From CAWCDJ01 sp963794265 (lineage in GTDB: Bacteria; Acidobacteriota; Terriglobia; Bryobacterales; Bryobacteraceae): a DNA stretch of 64,000 nucleotides. The stretch lies in the NCBI GenBank assembly GCA_963794265.1, contig CAWCDJ010000007.1, positions 744,001-808,000 on the forward strand, read 5' to 3'. This document shows, in pieces, positions 1 through 8,650 of the stretch. The notes beneath the pieces are model-generated. The model searched no databases, had not been told where the DNA came from, and saw nothing but the letters and a program-made list of their open reading frames with translations. Both the position numbers and the translations under genes were made by a program. Numbering within the stretch: the first letter of the stretch is position 1; each line of letters begins with the position of its first letter.

Positions 1-1061
1 TCCCTTTCAGACACGGAGCGCCGGTACATCTCGATGACGTGCTGCGCCGTCACGAGCGCATCGAGAACACCGGCGAATCCTTCCCAAGCAGGCGAGGCCA
101 GCACGCGCGGCGGAGGGGCTGCGTGTCGGGGGTGCGAGCAGGCCAGGTCGAACTCACGCTGCAGGTCGGTGAGCGCGATGTCGAGATAGACCATGGTCAT
201 CTCAGGTGATGTGTGGCCGAGCAGTTTCATCAGGGCCGGAAGATCGACGCCGCAGCGGAGCATCTCGCTGGCATAAGTGTGGCGGAGTTGATGCGGAACG
301 ATACGGCCGGGAATACCAGCAACGGCGGAGGCTTCGTGCAGATAGGAGCGGAGTTGGCGGATGAGCATGTGCCTGGAAGCAGGCCGCGCCAGCAGGTGGC
401 CGTCGGGCGGTGAAGGATCGAGCCAGCGGAAGAAGCGCAGCCGTTGGACCAGATCGCGCGTGAAGGAGTCAACCGGCACCATGCGCTCGGTCTTCAGCTT
501 TCCGAGCGGCACATGAATCGTCCAATGATCCGGGCCGGAGGCGTGGAGACAATCGAAGGAAAGATCGACGGCTTCGCCGATGCGCATGCCGGTGTGGCGG
601 AGCAGGAGGAAGAAGTTGGAGCCCAGATCGTTGCGGCGGCGTAGTTCCTGTTGGAGTAACTGATCGTGTTCGTCCGACAGGGCGCGCGGCAGGCTAAGTG
701 GACGGCGAGGAATATCCTCACGGCGGAGCAAGTGAGATAACTCGGGCTTTCGCGCGGTCCAGGCCAGCTCATTGAGAGTGCCGCGCACGAAAGTGAGCCG
801 GAGAATGTAGGTGATCGGAGCCAGCGGCGGCACGCGGGAGCGCAAGTGGGTCATCCAGCCGAGGATGTGCGGATCGCGGCGCAAACGGTCGAGCGAGACG
901 ACCTCGGGATGATGGGTTGCAAGCCAGGTGAGAAAGTTGCGGACGGCAGCGCTGTATTGGCGGACCGATTCGGGCGCCAGCGCGGCGCCGAGCGAATCGA
1001 CCGCCGCGTCGAAGATCGGAGCCAGTGGATGCGTGAAGGGAGCCCGGCGCAAGCGGGTCAC
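1..1061 (-). CDS. Tyrosine recombinase, C-terminal end beyond the window
   Basis: The frame starts at a GTG that overlaps the stop of the upstream recombinase by 4 bp (GTGA) and stays open to the window edge, about 353 codons. It has the tyrosine recombinase signature: box I Arg in HTGMRIGEAVDL, box II HxxR in HQLRHTYASEML, then GHTSPEMTMVYLDI with the presumed nucleophilic Tyr. The N-terminal third fits a SAM-like core-binding domain (SVRQYSAAVRNFLTWL). It is the distal gene of an operon of primase, recombinase and recombinase, so the two enzymes probably act together on the ends of one mobile element. The C-terminus is not visible. Confidence 0.85.
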   Translation of the reverse strand, partial: MTRLRRAPFTHPLAPIFDAAVDSLGAALAPESVRQYSAAVRNFLTWLATHHPEVVSLDRLRRDPHILGWMTHLRSRVPPLAPITYILRLTFVRGTLNELAWTARKPELSHLLRREDIPRRPLSLPRALSDEHDQLLQQELRRRNDLGSNFFLLLRHTGMRIGEAVDLSFDCLHASGPDHWTIHVPLGKLKTERMVPVDSFTRDLVQRLRFFRWLDPSPPDGHLLARPASRHMLIRQLRSYLHEASAVAGIPGRIVPHQLRHTYASEMLRCGVDLPALMKLLGHTSPEMTMVYLDIALTDLQREFDLACSHPRHAAPPPRVLASPAWEGFAGVLDALVTAQHVIEMYRRSVSER

Positions 1062-2101
1062 GGCGTGGTCACCGGGAGCGGGCGGATCAACTGAGCTGCG
1101 GCCCGCGCATACTGTTGATAGACGTCGAGTGGAGTTACTTCGACATAGAGGAGGGTGGTCTGAATGTTGGCATGTCCCATCAGGCGCATGAGGGCGGGAA
1201 GACTGACGCCGGCGCGCACCATGTCGCTGGCAAAAGTATGGCGGAAGCGGTGCGGATTGGCTCTTTTCACGCCGGTAGTCCGGCGATGATAGCGGAACAG
1301 GGACCGCAGCCCGGCTGGCGTCATGCGCCCGCCGCGGGCGCCACCCTTCAGAGACACGAACAACGGCGGGGGTGCGACATTGGGCCGTTCCAGCCGGAGA
1401 TAGTGGTCGAGTAGTTGGACGGACTCGGGAGCCAAGGGCAGGAAACGGATTTTGTCTCCCTTGCCATGTACGCGGATCTGCGCTTCCGTGAACGACACAT
1501 CTTCGCGGTTCAAAGCGAGCACCTCACGCGAGCGCAGGCCCTGCAGCAACATCAGTCCAACGATGGCCAGGTCGCGCGAGGTGCGGAAGCTCGACCAGAA
1601 ACGCGCCACCTCATCGACCGAGAGCGGGACGATAGTGCGCTTTTCTTCTTTCACCCGTACGCGGCTGAGGACCGGGGCCGGTCTGCCCAGGCCCATGGGA
1701 GCGCGCCTCCAGTAACGGACCTGTAGCGCCGGGGCAATCTGCCGGGGCGCTTCCGGGAAGAGGCACCGAAGCGCGCGATCGACCACGGCGACGCGCTGAT
1801 TGATGGTGCACCCGGCGGGCGGCGGCTGCTGGCCGGATTGGAACCGCACGTAATCGAGCAGGACGGACTCGGTGAGCGCGGCGGGCGCGATGGCAACGGT
1901 GTGGTGGACCGATTCCCACCAGCGGAGGAAGTGGAGCAACGCCTGAGCGTAGCCGCGGAGAGTGAGTGGAGCCATGCGGCGAAGACAGAGTAAATCGAGG
2001 TAGCGGTTCACCCAGTCGATTTCGCCGGTGTTCCGCTCCACGATGCGGAAGGGGCTGCGAGCGGGATTGGCGCCGGGCTGGTGGAGGACGCGGAAGGTCA
2101 T
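1058..2101 (-). CDS. Tyrosine recombinase/integrase
   Basis: This 347-residue protein catalyses strand exchange through a 3'-phosphotyrosyl intermediate. It has an N-terminal core-binding domain (YLDLLCLRRMAPLTLRGYAQ) and a C-terminal catalytic domain with Arg in LLQGLRSREVLAL, HxxR in HRFRHTFASDM and MGHANIQTTLLYVEV carrying the Tyr. Its ATG overlaps the primase stop (ATGA) and its TGA overlaps the next recombinase start (GTGA), so all three genes are probably translated from one mRNA. The two recombinases are only distantly alike, which suggests a heteromeric recombinase rather than a recent duplication. Confidence 0.9.
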   Translation of the reverse strand: MTFRVLHQPGANPARSPFRIVERNTGEIDWVNRYLDLLCLRRMAPLTLRGYAQALLHFLRWWESVHHTVAIAPAALTESVLLDYVRFQSGQQPPPAGCTINQRVAVVDRALRCLFPEAPRQIAPALQVRYWRRAPMGLGRPAPVLSRVRVKEEKRTIVPLSVDEVARFWSSFRTSRDLAIVGLMLLQGLRSREVLALNREDVSFTEAQIRVHGKGDKIRFLPLAPESVQLLDHYLRLERPNVAPPPLFVSLKGGARGGRMTPAGLRSLFRYHRRTTGVKRANPHRFRHTFASDMVRAGVSLPALMRLMGHANIQTTLLYVEVTPLDVYQQYARAAAQLIRPLPVTTP

Positions 2102-2280
2102 GGAAGGGCGCTCTCCAGTAGCGCGTGAAACTGGCGAGCGTCGCCGCCGCCGGTGAAGAAGCTGTTGGGATCGTGGTTCTCTGGCAGCCTGACCCGCAGG
2201 GCGGTGACTCCATGCGGAACGAGTCGCTGAGCCCGGCGCCGGACAGCGCCAGGTCCGCTACCGTTGGCGTCGGCGTCAAA

Positions 2281-2288
2281 GGCGATAT
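2281..2288. repeat. Target-site duplication of ISL3-A copy 1
   Basis: GGCGATAT occurs at 2281-2288 and again at 3597-3604, directly flanking the IS. Eight-bp duplications are usual for the ISL3 family, so this insertion has not been rearranged since. Confidence 0.9.
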
Positions 2289-3596
2289 GGGAATTCCGGG
2301 ATCGTAGTGGGTTGATGCCGCCGGTCGGCTCCATGCGACAATGCCGTCGATGCAGGATCACGAACTCTATCGGCGCATTCTCGGGATCGAGGCTCCCTGG
2401 TTTGTGGACTCGGTGGACCTGAAGTTGGAGGCTGGCGAGATCCATGTTTATCTGCGGCACCACGAGATGATCGACTGGCCCTGTCCGGAATGTGGCGCGA
2501 GTTGCAAGCTCTACGATCACCAGCCGGAGAGGCGCTGGCGGCATCTGGACACTTGCCAATACCAGACGATCCTGCACGCCGAGCCGCCGCGCGCCGAATG
2601 TCGTGAGCACGGTGTCAAGGTAGTCAAGCTTCCCTGGGCGGAACCGTCGAGTCGCTTTACGGCGCTGTTCGAGGCGCTGGCGATCGAGTGGTTGAAGGCG
2701 GCGAGCCAGAAGGCCGTCGCCGGATTATTGCAACTGAGTTGGGATGAGATCCACGGCATCATGGAACGTGCGGTGCAACGTGGTTTGGGGCGGCGCCAAG
2801 CGGAACTGGTGAGCGAAATCGGCGTGGATGAGAAGGCGTTTCGGAAAGGACACAGCTACCTGACTCTGGTGAATGATCTGATCCGAGGGCGCGTGCTGTA
2901 CGTGGCCGAAGATCGGAAGCAGAGCAGCTTGGACGGGTTTTGGGAAACGCTGACGGCTGAGCAAATCAGCGGTATTCGAGCCGTGGCGATGGACATGTGG
3001 GACCCATACATCGCCTCGGTGCGGGAGCACATGCCTGAAGCGGACGGCAAGATCGTGTTCGACAAGTTCCATGTCGCCAAACATCTGGGCGATGCCGTGG
3101 ACAAGGTGCGACGGAAAGAACACAAAAGCTTGAAGGCTGCCGGAGATGACCGCTTGGCCGGGACACGCTATGACTGGCTGCGGAACCCAGCAAAGATGGA
3201 ACCGGAGGACCGCAAGGAATTCGCCGGACTGCGAAACAGCGAATTGAAAACGGCACGTGCCTGGGCGCTGAAGGAGACCGCCATGGCGCTATACGATTAC
3301 ATCTACGAACGGCCGGCGAGGAAGCATTTCCGCTGGTGGCACGGGTGGGCGGTACGGAGTCGACTGAAACCGATGATCGAAGTGGCACGAATGCTCAAGC
3401 GACGCTTCGAGAACATCATTACGTATCTCCGGCACCGCATCACGAACGCGAGTAGCGAATCGATCAATGCCAAAATTCAATGGGTGAAGTACACGGCGCG
3501 GGGGTTCCGCAACCGGCAGAACTTTGTCCATGCCATCTACTTCCACTGTGGCGGTCTCGACCTGGCCCCTGAGGCCACTAAATAGCCGGAAGCGCC
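2289..3596 (+). mobile_element. ISL3-A copy 1 (ISL3-family IS, 1308 bp)
   Basis: The element has imperfect terminal inverted repeats: the left end reads GGGAATTCCGGGATCGTAGT and the right end, read inward, GGCGCTTCCGGCTATTTAGT. It encodes one transposase and is bounded by a perfect 8-bp duplication (GGCGATAT). Copies of identical length lie at 6715-8022 and 62152-63459. Confidence 0.93.
2341..3585 (+). CDS. ISL3-family transposase (414 aa)
   Basis: This DDE transposase moves ISL3-A. The N-terminus holds a zinc-ribbon (CPECGASC, with a further Cys in RAECREHG), followed by a helix-turn-helix region (ASQKAVAGLLQLSWDEIHGI). The catalytic core shows IGVDEKAFRKGHSY, AVAMDMWDPYIASV and FDKFHVAKHLGDAVDKVR, the typical ISL3 arrangement, and SSESINAKIQ near the end supplies the presumed last acidic residue. 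The length fits the family. The start lies about 50 bp inside the left terminal repeat. Confidence 0.93.
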   Translation: MPSMQDHELYRRILGIEAPWFVDSVDLKLEAGEIHVYLRHHEMIDWPCPECGASCKLYDHQPERRWRHLDTCQYQTILHAEPPRAECREHGVKVVKLPWAEPSSRFTALFEALAIEWLKAASQKAVAGLLQLSWDEIHGIMERAVQRGLGRRQAELVSEIGVDEKAFRKGHSYLTLVNDLIRGRVLYVAEDRKQSSLDGFWETLTAEQISGIRAVAMDMWDPYIASVREHMPEADGKIVFDKFHVAKHLGDAVDKVRRKEHKSLKAAGDDRLAGTRYDWLRNPAKMEPEDRKEFAGLRNSELKTARAWALKETAMALYDYIYERPARKHFRWWHGWAVRSRLKPMIEVARMLKRRFENIITYLRHRITNASSESINAKIQWVKYTARGFRNRQNFVHAIYFHCGGLDLAPEATK

Positions 3597-4503
3597 GGCG
3601 ATATAGACGGTGCGTGGGCCGCTCGATAACTGGCGGAACTGATGCGCATTGAGCTGCGTCCCCATAGCGCAGGTCAGATTGCGAAAACCGGCTTGCCACA
3701 TGACGGCGTAGTCGAGCAGTCCTTCGACGAGGATCACCGCGGTGCAGTGCCGGGCGTGTTCCCACAGATACAAGCCGCCCTTGCCGCCTGGCAGGAACCG
3801 GTGCGGTGGGGCGGACGCCGAAACGCTGCGGCCATAGAGATTGCACTCCAGGGGGACCATGATGCGCCGGCAAAAGGAATCGTAACCGGCGGCATTGACG
3901 AGACCGGCTTCCTGCAGGCATGCGGGTGGGTAGCCGGCCTGGAGGAGGACGCGGCGCAGGCAGGTCCCGGGCGCATAGCCGAGGCGCATATGTTCGATGA
4001 CTTCCGGAGTGCGGATGCCACGCTGGTATAAGTACTCCAGGCCTTCGTGGCAACGGTGGAGTTGGGTTTGATAGAAGTCGGCCGCGGCGCGCAAGAGCGG
4101 AAGCTGACCACGCCAGCGAAGTAACGATGCCAGGGCCTGCGCAAAGTTGAGCTGATGATAGAGTTCGACAAAGCGGAAGATATCGCCGCCGCGGCCGCAC
4201 CCATAGCAGTAGAAAAGATCATGCTGCGGATCGACCAGGAAGCTGGGCTTGTGATCCTGGTGCAAGGGGCACAGGCCCATCCAGCGGCCGCGGGTGAGAG
4301 CCCGTTGCGGACGCCAGTCCTGCGCTTCGAGATAGGCCATGAGGGAAATCTGCCGTTTCAAGTCGTCGAGAGCCTGTCGAGTCACGGACTTTTTGCCTCG
4401 ATGGGGAGAATACGGCAGAGTGAGGCGAAATCCCAGGCGAGGATGGTGGGTGAACGCAAAAACGGCTCGCCCATCACACCGGCCATCAGCCAGCAGACGA
4501 CGC

Positions 4504-4761
4504 TCAGGATGCGGAGTTGAGCCCATCTGCGGATTGTGGAAGGGTCGGGAGATCGGGACGGGTCGCGGAAATGCGTTCGGCGGCGAGTTGGCGGCAGCGC
4601 ACGCTGAATGTAGCGGAGGGGGCCAGCGTGCGCGGCAGAACGGTGAAAGTGAGCCGGCAGGGGTGACAGATGCCGCGTCGAACCCAGATGAGGTCGTGTT
4701 GATCGTCGTGAGCCTGCCGGAGCCGGCGGCCGTGGCCGACAATGGTGAGGCCTCCGCACAC
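4504..4761 (-). CDS. Small zinc-ribbon protein (DUF6431-like), start uncertain
   Basis: The frame reads CPVCGGLTIVGHGRR, then RRGICHPCRLTFTVLP, two CxxC knuckles about 30 residues apart that should bind one zinc. This resembles DUF6431-type proteins found beside recombinases and transposases. The GTG at 4761 is the first start-like codon, but the first CxxC straddles it (the C before PVC lies upstream), so the true start may be a less usual codon just upstream or the N-terminus may be lost. It lies 118 bp upstream of the primase on the same strand. A role as a DNA-binding accessory of the primase/recombinase operon is inferred. Confidence 0.5.
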   Translation of the reverse strand: MCGGLTIVGHGRRLRQAHDDQHDLIWVRRGICHPCRLTFTVLPRTLAPSATFSVRCRQLAAERISATRPDLPTLPQSADGLNSAS

Positions 4762-5277
4762 TGGGCAGCGGCGTGGGAGCAGGCTCAGCGGGATTACCCC
4801 GGCTCGGAGTTGTCTTCCGTCTCAGGCAATGCGATAAAGAGAATCACGGCTGGCGTGAAGGCCCGCCGCGACCGTTCCCGCTAAGTTTCGATCTGCTGGC
4901 CGGGCCTTCACCCTCCCGGCAAAGTCAGTTACGAACGAAAAAAGAATACTCCTTTGCCGCCGCGGTCGCGAGTCCACTGCCACTTTGGCCGGTTTAGAAC
5001 TACATATCCGGCGCACAACGTTCATCGGTGGCACTTTGTAGAACGAGGTTCCAGTATCCTGAGTGGATCTCGCTCCTAGGCCATCCGGTACGCTTCAATA
5101 CGTCTGGAGCTTTTGTGTGCTCTTGCAGTACGGCATCAAGGGCCCGCAACAATCCCTTCTTCATAGTATGTGGAATTGTCTCGACAATACATCTCACGAC
5201 AACAGGAAGCATCATAACTAACGTGGGACTCGCCGGACGCATTGCCGCCGGAACAGAGGAGCCTAATAGGAGGCCGA
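4762..5277. other. Intergenic stretch with no supported gene
   Basis: Short frames exist on both strands but none shows a recognisable domain with a supported start. A leftward frame at 5000-5296 overlaps the signal peptide of the secreted protein on the other strand and was not accepted. Confidence 0.5.
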
Positions 5278-5643
5278 ATGAAAGCCTTAAAAACACTCAT
5301 ACTTCTTGTGACGGCACTGGCCGTCACGACTGCGATGGTACCGCAAGCGTCATCGCAAACACCACCACCAGCGCAGCAACCGCCAGCAGCGCAGCAACCG
5401 CCGCCAGCGCAGCAACCGCCGCCAGCCGAGGAGCAACACAACACCCACCCGGTGGCGAAAGGTGCGGCAGCTGGTGCTGCATTTGGAGCCGCCGCGGGGG
5501 CCACTGGCGGGGGCGGGACGACTGTCGTACACACTGGCAGTGCGCATCGCTCCGGCGGTGCGCATCACACCGGCAGTGCGCATCGCTCCGGCAGTGCGCA
5601 TCACCAGGCCAAACCCCATAAAACCGGGAAGTCTAGGAGGTAG
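5278..5643 (+). CDS. Small secreted low-complexity protein
   Basis: This is a 121-residue protein preceded by a strong ribosome binding site (AGGAGG, 5268-5273). Residues 1-25 form a signal peptide (MKALKTLILLVTALAVTTAM, then ASSQ). The mature part has a Pro/Gln tract of PPAQQPPAAQQ repeats, a Gly/Ala stretch (AKGAAAGAAFGAAAGATGGGG) and a tail of four HTGSAHRSG-type repeats ending in basic residues. It is probably exported and cell-wall or surface associated through its basic, His-rich tail. No enzymatic domain is visible and the function is unknown. Confidence 0.75.
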   Translation: MKALKTLILLVTALAVTTAMVPQASSQTPPPAQQPPAAQQPPPAQQPPPAEEQHNTHPVAKGAAAGAAFGAAAGATGGGGTTVVHTGSAHRSGGAHHTGSAHRSGSAHHQAKPHKTGKSRR

Positions 5644-6054
5644 GCCGAGTAAAGCTTGAAGAAACGGGCGCGCTCGAATTCAGCAGTAGAATGCGCGCCC
5701 GACTCCGAGGAACGATCCTTAGGCTAGGATCCAAAATGGGCCCTTCACGCAGCCGGCGGATGCGACAACTGGCGCGGTAGCTCCCATCCCTATACTGCGA
5801 TAGGCGGACAGAGCGAAAGACCGGGAACTCCGGACCGCCCTGGACCGCTTTGCCACGTTGAAAGGCTACGGGCTATGATCCGGGTTCATAGACGATCAAA
5901 TAGTGAACAGGGCGATGGGGTAGCGGGATCGATTCGCGTCGGCGCACCCGAATCCGGAGTGTTGCAGCGAGGAGTCAGGCGGAGTCACTTTCCGCCACTT
6001 TTCGACGAGTATCACAGTTGCTAATCGGTTCTCTGCGCGGCAGCGGTTCGATGG
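5644..6054. other. Intergenic stretch, nothing recognised
   Basis: No supported reading frame, tRNA or strong hairpin was seen between the secreted protein and the transglycosylase remnant. Confidence 0.5.
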
Positions 6055-6714
6055 CTATCGGGGCTGGCGGGGGATGGGTGCGGAGCGGGAGGCCTGCCTG
6101 CGGGCGTCCTGTTCCGTGGTCATTTTGTACGCCAGGTAATACTTGTAGATGTTGCCGACGTAGTTAGGGGTTTCGGCACCGATCTGGCGGGCGGCGATGA
6201 ATTCGACATTGTTGAACCAGCGGCTGGGATCGTAGCCTTCGGCGGCGGCTAAGGGGCGCAGCTTTTCGATTCTGTCGGGGCCAGCGTTGTACGAAGCCAG
6301 CGCGAAGAGCCCCTTGGTGATCTGATCCATCGGCTCGTTGGCGTAGTAATGACTCACCATGTACCGAAGGTATTTGGCTCCCGCCTCGATATTGCGATCG
6401 ATCTTCTCAATGCCGGTGATGTCGATGGGGGCAGCGGCGGCAGTACTCGGTTCGATCTGCATGACCCCGATAGCCCCTGCCTTGCTCCTCAGGCCAGGAT
6501 TGAGGCCGGACTCCTGATAGCCTTGCGCGGCCAAAAGCAGATAGGGGAAATGATATTCGTTGCCATATGTGCGGAATAGACGCACCATTTGTTCAAAGTG
6601 TGCCAGATCCTCTCCGGCAATTGCGTCTTTTACCCACTTGATACGGCTCAAATATCTGGCCGTTACCGTGTTTCCGTAGAGTGTGCCGATCTTGTGATCC
6701 CGGATAAATTCATT
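6055..6714 (-). pseudogene. Lytic transglycosylase C-terminal part, 5' end removed at an IS junction
   Basis: The frame runs in from the IS edge (NEFIRDHKIGTLYGN) and gives an SLT-type domain: the catalytic Glu is in GYQESGLNPGLRSKAGAIGVMQ, followed by AAGAKYLRYM-like and ALASYNAGPDRIEKL motifs. This matches the C-terminal half of MltF-like membrane-bound murein transglycosylases, which normally carry an N-terminal solute-binding domain. That domain is missing; the sequence on the far side of the IS (after 8022) does not encode it, so material was deleted. An internal ATG at 6651 could still give a cytoplasmic SLT fragment, which would be mislocated. Confidence 0.8.
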
Positions 6715-8022
6715 GGCGCTTCCGGCTATTTAGTGGCCTCAGGGGCCAGGTCGAGACCGCCACAGTGGAAGTAGATGGCATGGACAAAGTTCTGCCGGTT
6801 GCGGAACCCCCGCGCCGTGTACTTCACCCATTGAATTTTGGCATTGATCGATTCGCTACTCGCGTTCGTGATGCGGTGCCGGAGATACGTAATGATGTTC
6901 TCGAAGCGTCGCTTGAGCATTCGTGCCACTTCGATCATCGGTTTCAGTCGACTCCGTACCGCCCACCCGTGCCACCAGCGGAAATGCTTCCTCGCCGGCC
7001 GTTCGTAGATGTAATCGTATAGCGCCATGGCGGTCTCCTTCAGCGCCCAGGCACGTGCCGTTTTCAATTCGCTGTTTCGCAGTCCGGCGAATTCCTTGCG
7101 GTCCTCCGGTTCCATCTTTGCTGGGTTCCGCAGCCAGTCATAGCGTGTCCCGGCCAAGCGGTCATCTCCGGCAGCCTTCAAGCTTTTGTGTTCTTTCCGT
7201 CGCACCTTGTCCACGGCATCGCCCAGATGTTTGGCGACATGGAACTTGTCGAACACGATCTTGCCGTCCGCTTCAGGCATGTGCTCCCGCACCGAGGCGA
7301 TGTATGGGTCCCACATGTCCATCGCCACGGCTCGAATACCGCTGATTTGCTCAGCCGTCAGCGTTTCCCAAAACCCGTCCAAGCTGCTCTGCTTCCGATC
7401 TTCGGCCACGTACAGCACGCGCCCTCGGATCAGATCATTCACCAGAGTCAGGTAGCTGTGTCCTTTCCGAAACGCCTTCTCATCCACGCCGATTTCGCTC
7501 ACCAGTTCCGCTTGGCGCCGCCCCAAACCACGTTGCACCGCACGTTCCATGATGCCGTGGATCTCATCCCAACTCAGTTGCAATAATCCGGCGACGGCCT
7601 TCTGGCTCGCCGCCTTCAACCACTCGATCGCCAGCGCCTCGAACAGCGCCGTAAAGCGACTCGACGGTTCCGCCCAGGGAAGCTTGACTACCTTGACACC
7701 GTGCTCACGACATTCGGCGCGCGGCGGCTCGGCGTGCAGGATCGTCTGGTATTGGCAAGTGTCCAGATGCCGCCAGCGCCTCTCCGGCTGGTGATCGTAG
7801 AGCTTGCAACTCGCGCCACATTCCGGACAGGGCCAGTCGATCATCTCGTGGTGCCGCAGATAAACATGGATCTCGCCAGCCTCCAACTTCAGGTCCACCG
7901 AGTCCACAAACCAGGGAGCCTCGATCCCGACAATGCGCCGATAGAGTTCGTGATCCTGCATCGACGGCATTGTCGCATGGAGCCGACCGGCGGCATCAAC
8001 CCACTACGATCCCGGAATTCCC
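6715..8022 (-). mobile_element. ISL3-A copy 2 (1308 bp), no target duplication
   Basis: Same length and ends as copies 1 and 3, in the opposite orientation. The flanking octamers differ (AATTCATT before, AGAAAAGG after), so one junction was made by an adjacent deletion or by recombination with another copy. The truncated transglycosylase at its left edge agrees with a deletion. Confidence 0.9.
6726..7970 (-). CDS. ISL3-family transposase (414 aa), copy 2
   Basis: Near-identical to the transposase at 2341-3585; the visible difference is Val for Leu in the N-terminal LYRRIVGIEAP. The zinc-ribbon, HTH and DDE core are complete, so this copy looks functional. Confidence 0.92.
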   Translation of the reverse strand: MPSMQDHELYRRIVGIEAPWFVDSVDLKLEAGEIHVYLRHHEMIDWPCPECGASCKLYDHQPERRWRHLDTCQYQTILHAEPPRAECREHGVKVVKLPWAEPSSRFTALFEALAIEWLKAASQKAVAGLLQLSWDEIHGIMERAVQRGLGRRQAELVSEIGVDEKAFRKGHSYLTLVNDLIRGRVLYVAEDRKQSSLDGFWETLTAEQISGIRAVAMDMWDPYIASVREHMPEADGKIVFDKFHVAKHLGDAVDKVRRKEHKSLKAAGDDRLAGTRYDWLRNPAKMEPEDRKEFAGLRNSELKTARAWALKETAMALYDYIYERPARKHFRWWHGWAVRSRLKPMIEVARMLKRRFENIITYLRHRITNASSESINAKIQWVKYTARGFRNRQNFVHAIYFHCGGLDLAPEATK

Positions 8023-8650
8023 AGAAAAGGAGGTCTCCTCGGGAGATCCCTGTCCACCGTTGAACAGATGCCGCAATGTAGAATAGTTCACCCGCAGAGC
8101 CCACCGAGGCTGACCAGCCTCTGATCGTGATCGACGCTGGTTGGGGTGACGAAGGGCAGTGCCTCGACTGGCGATAGATTTCCCGAATCATAGGACACAC
8201 TGCTCAGAAGATCAGGGCGGTATGCAACAGTGAACTCGCCGATCCTACGGACGACCCCAGCGGCCATATCTGAGGGGTGCGTTCGGCGGAGTCCGATAAC
8301 GACTGTGAAACGTCAGCACTCTATCGGAAGTGACGCGGCGCGAGACACTGGGGCATGGAGTTAGCCGAGCGCCGCGTCACTTTCGATAGAGCCGTTTGAA
8401 GCGAGCCGCTGGCGTTTGCGGCGGACGCGGCAGCAGCCCGTATGCACTTTCAACCGTGTGCTGGTACTGCGAAGGCGTAGAACGGATGAGGCAATAGGGA
8501 CCGCAACATCGGAAGTGGGCGGCTGTGCGGAGGAAAATGAAGGACGCAGTGACGCGTTTGGGCAACGCGGCTGAGGCGATCTCGGCGCCGAGGCACACGT
8601 GGAGTATCCGGGCGCTCCGGCCCGCGTGGCTGGCCAGGAGAAGGTAGTCT
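8023..8650. other. Non-coding end region of the IS91-type unit
   Basis: No supported gene. This holds the sequence downstream of the IS91-type transposase, including a strong inverted repeat at 8320-8390 that may mark the replication-terminating end of the element. Confidence 0.5.
8320..8390. repeat. 22-bp inverted repeat downstream of the IS91-type transposase
   Basis: Arms at 8320-8341 and 8369-8390 (TCTATCGGAAGTGACGCGGC... and its complement) match with one mismatch and enclose a 27-bp loop. IS91-family termini carry hairpins read by the HUH transposase, so this is a candidate terminal signal; a transcription terminator is the alternative, although no T-run follows. Confidence 0.6.

Larger units (their letters stand above)
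2098..4385 (-). pseudogene. DnaG-like CHC2/Toprim primase split by ISL3-A
   Basis: Removing the IS and one copy of its 8-bp duplication joins 4385-3597 to 2280-2098 in one frame of 323 residues. The N-terminus has a CHC2 zinc finger (CPLHQD, then FYCYGCGRGGDIFRFVE). The C-terminal half has a Toprim domain with VILVEGLLDYAVMWQAG (catalytic Glu) and AFDADANGSG (DxD). The IS separates TVYIA from FDAD, directly before the catalytic aspartates, so the present allele should be inactive. The start is taken as GTG at 4385 because the CHC2 homology begins soon after it; upstream sequence in this frame is a shadow of the zinc-ribbon gene. The stop overlaps the recombinase start (ATGA). A primase coupled to recombinases suggests an element that primes its own DNA synthesis; that role is inferred. 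Confidence 0.85.

Noticed and set aside
5000..5296. Leftward 98-codon frame upstream of the secreted protein
   Set aside because: It overlaps the start, ribosome site and signal peptide of a well-supported gene on the other strand and has no recognisable domain.
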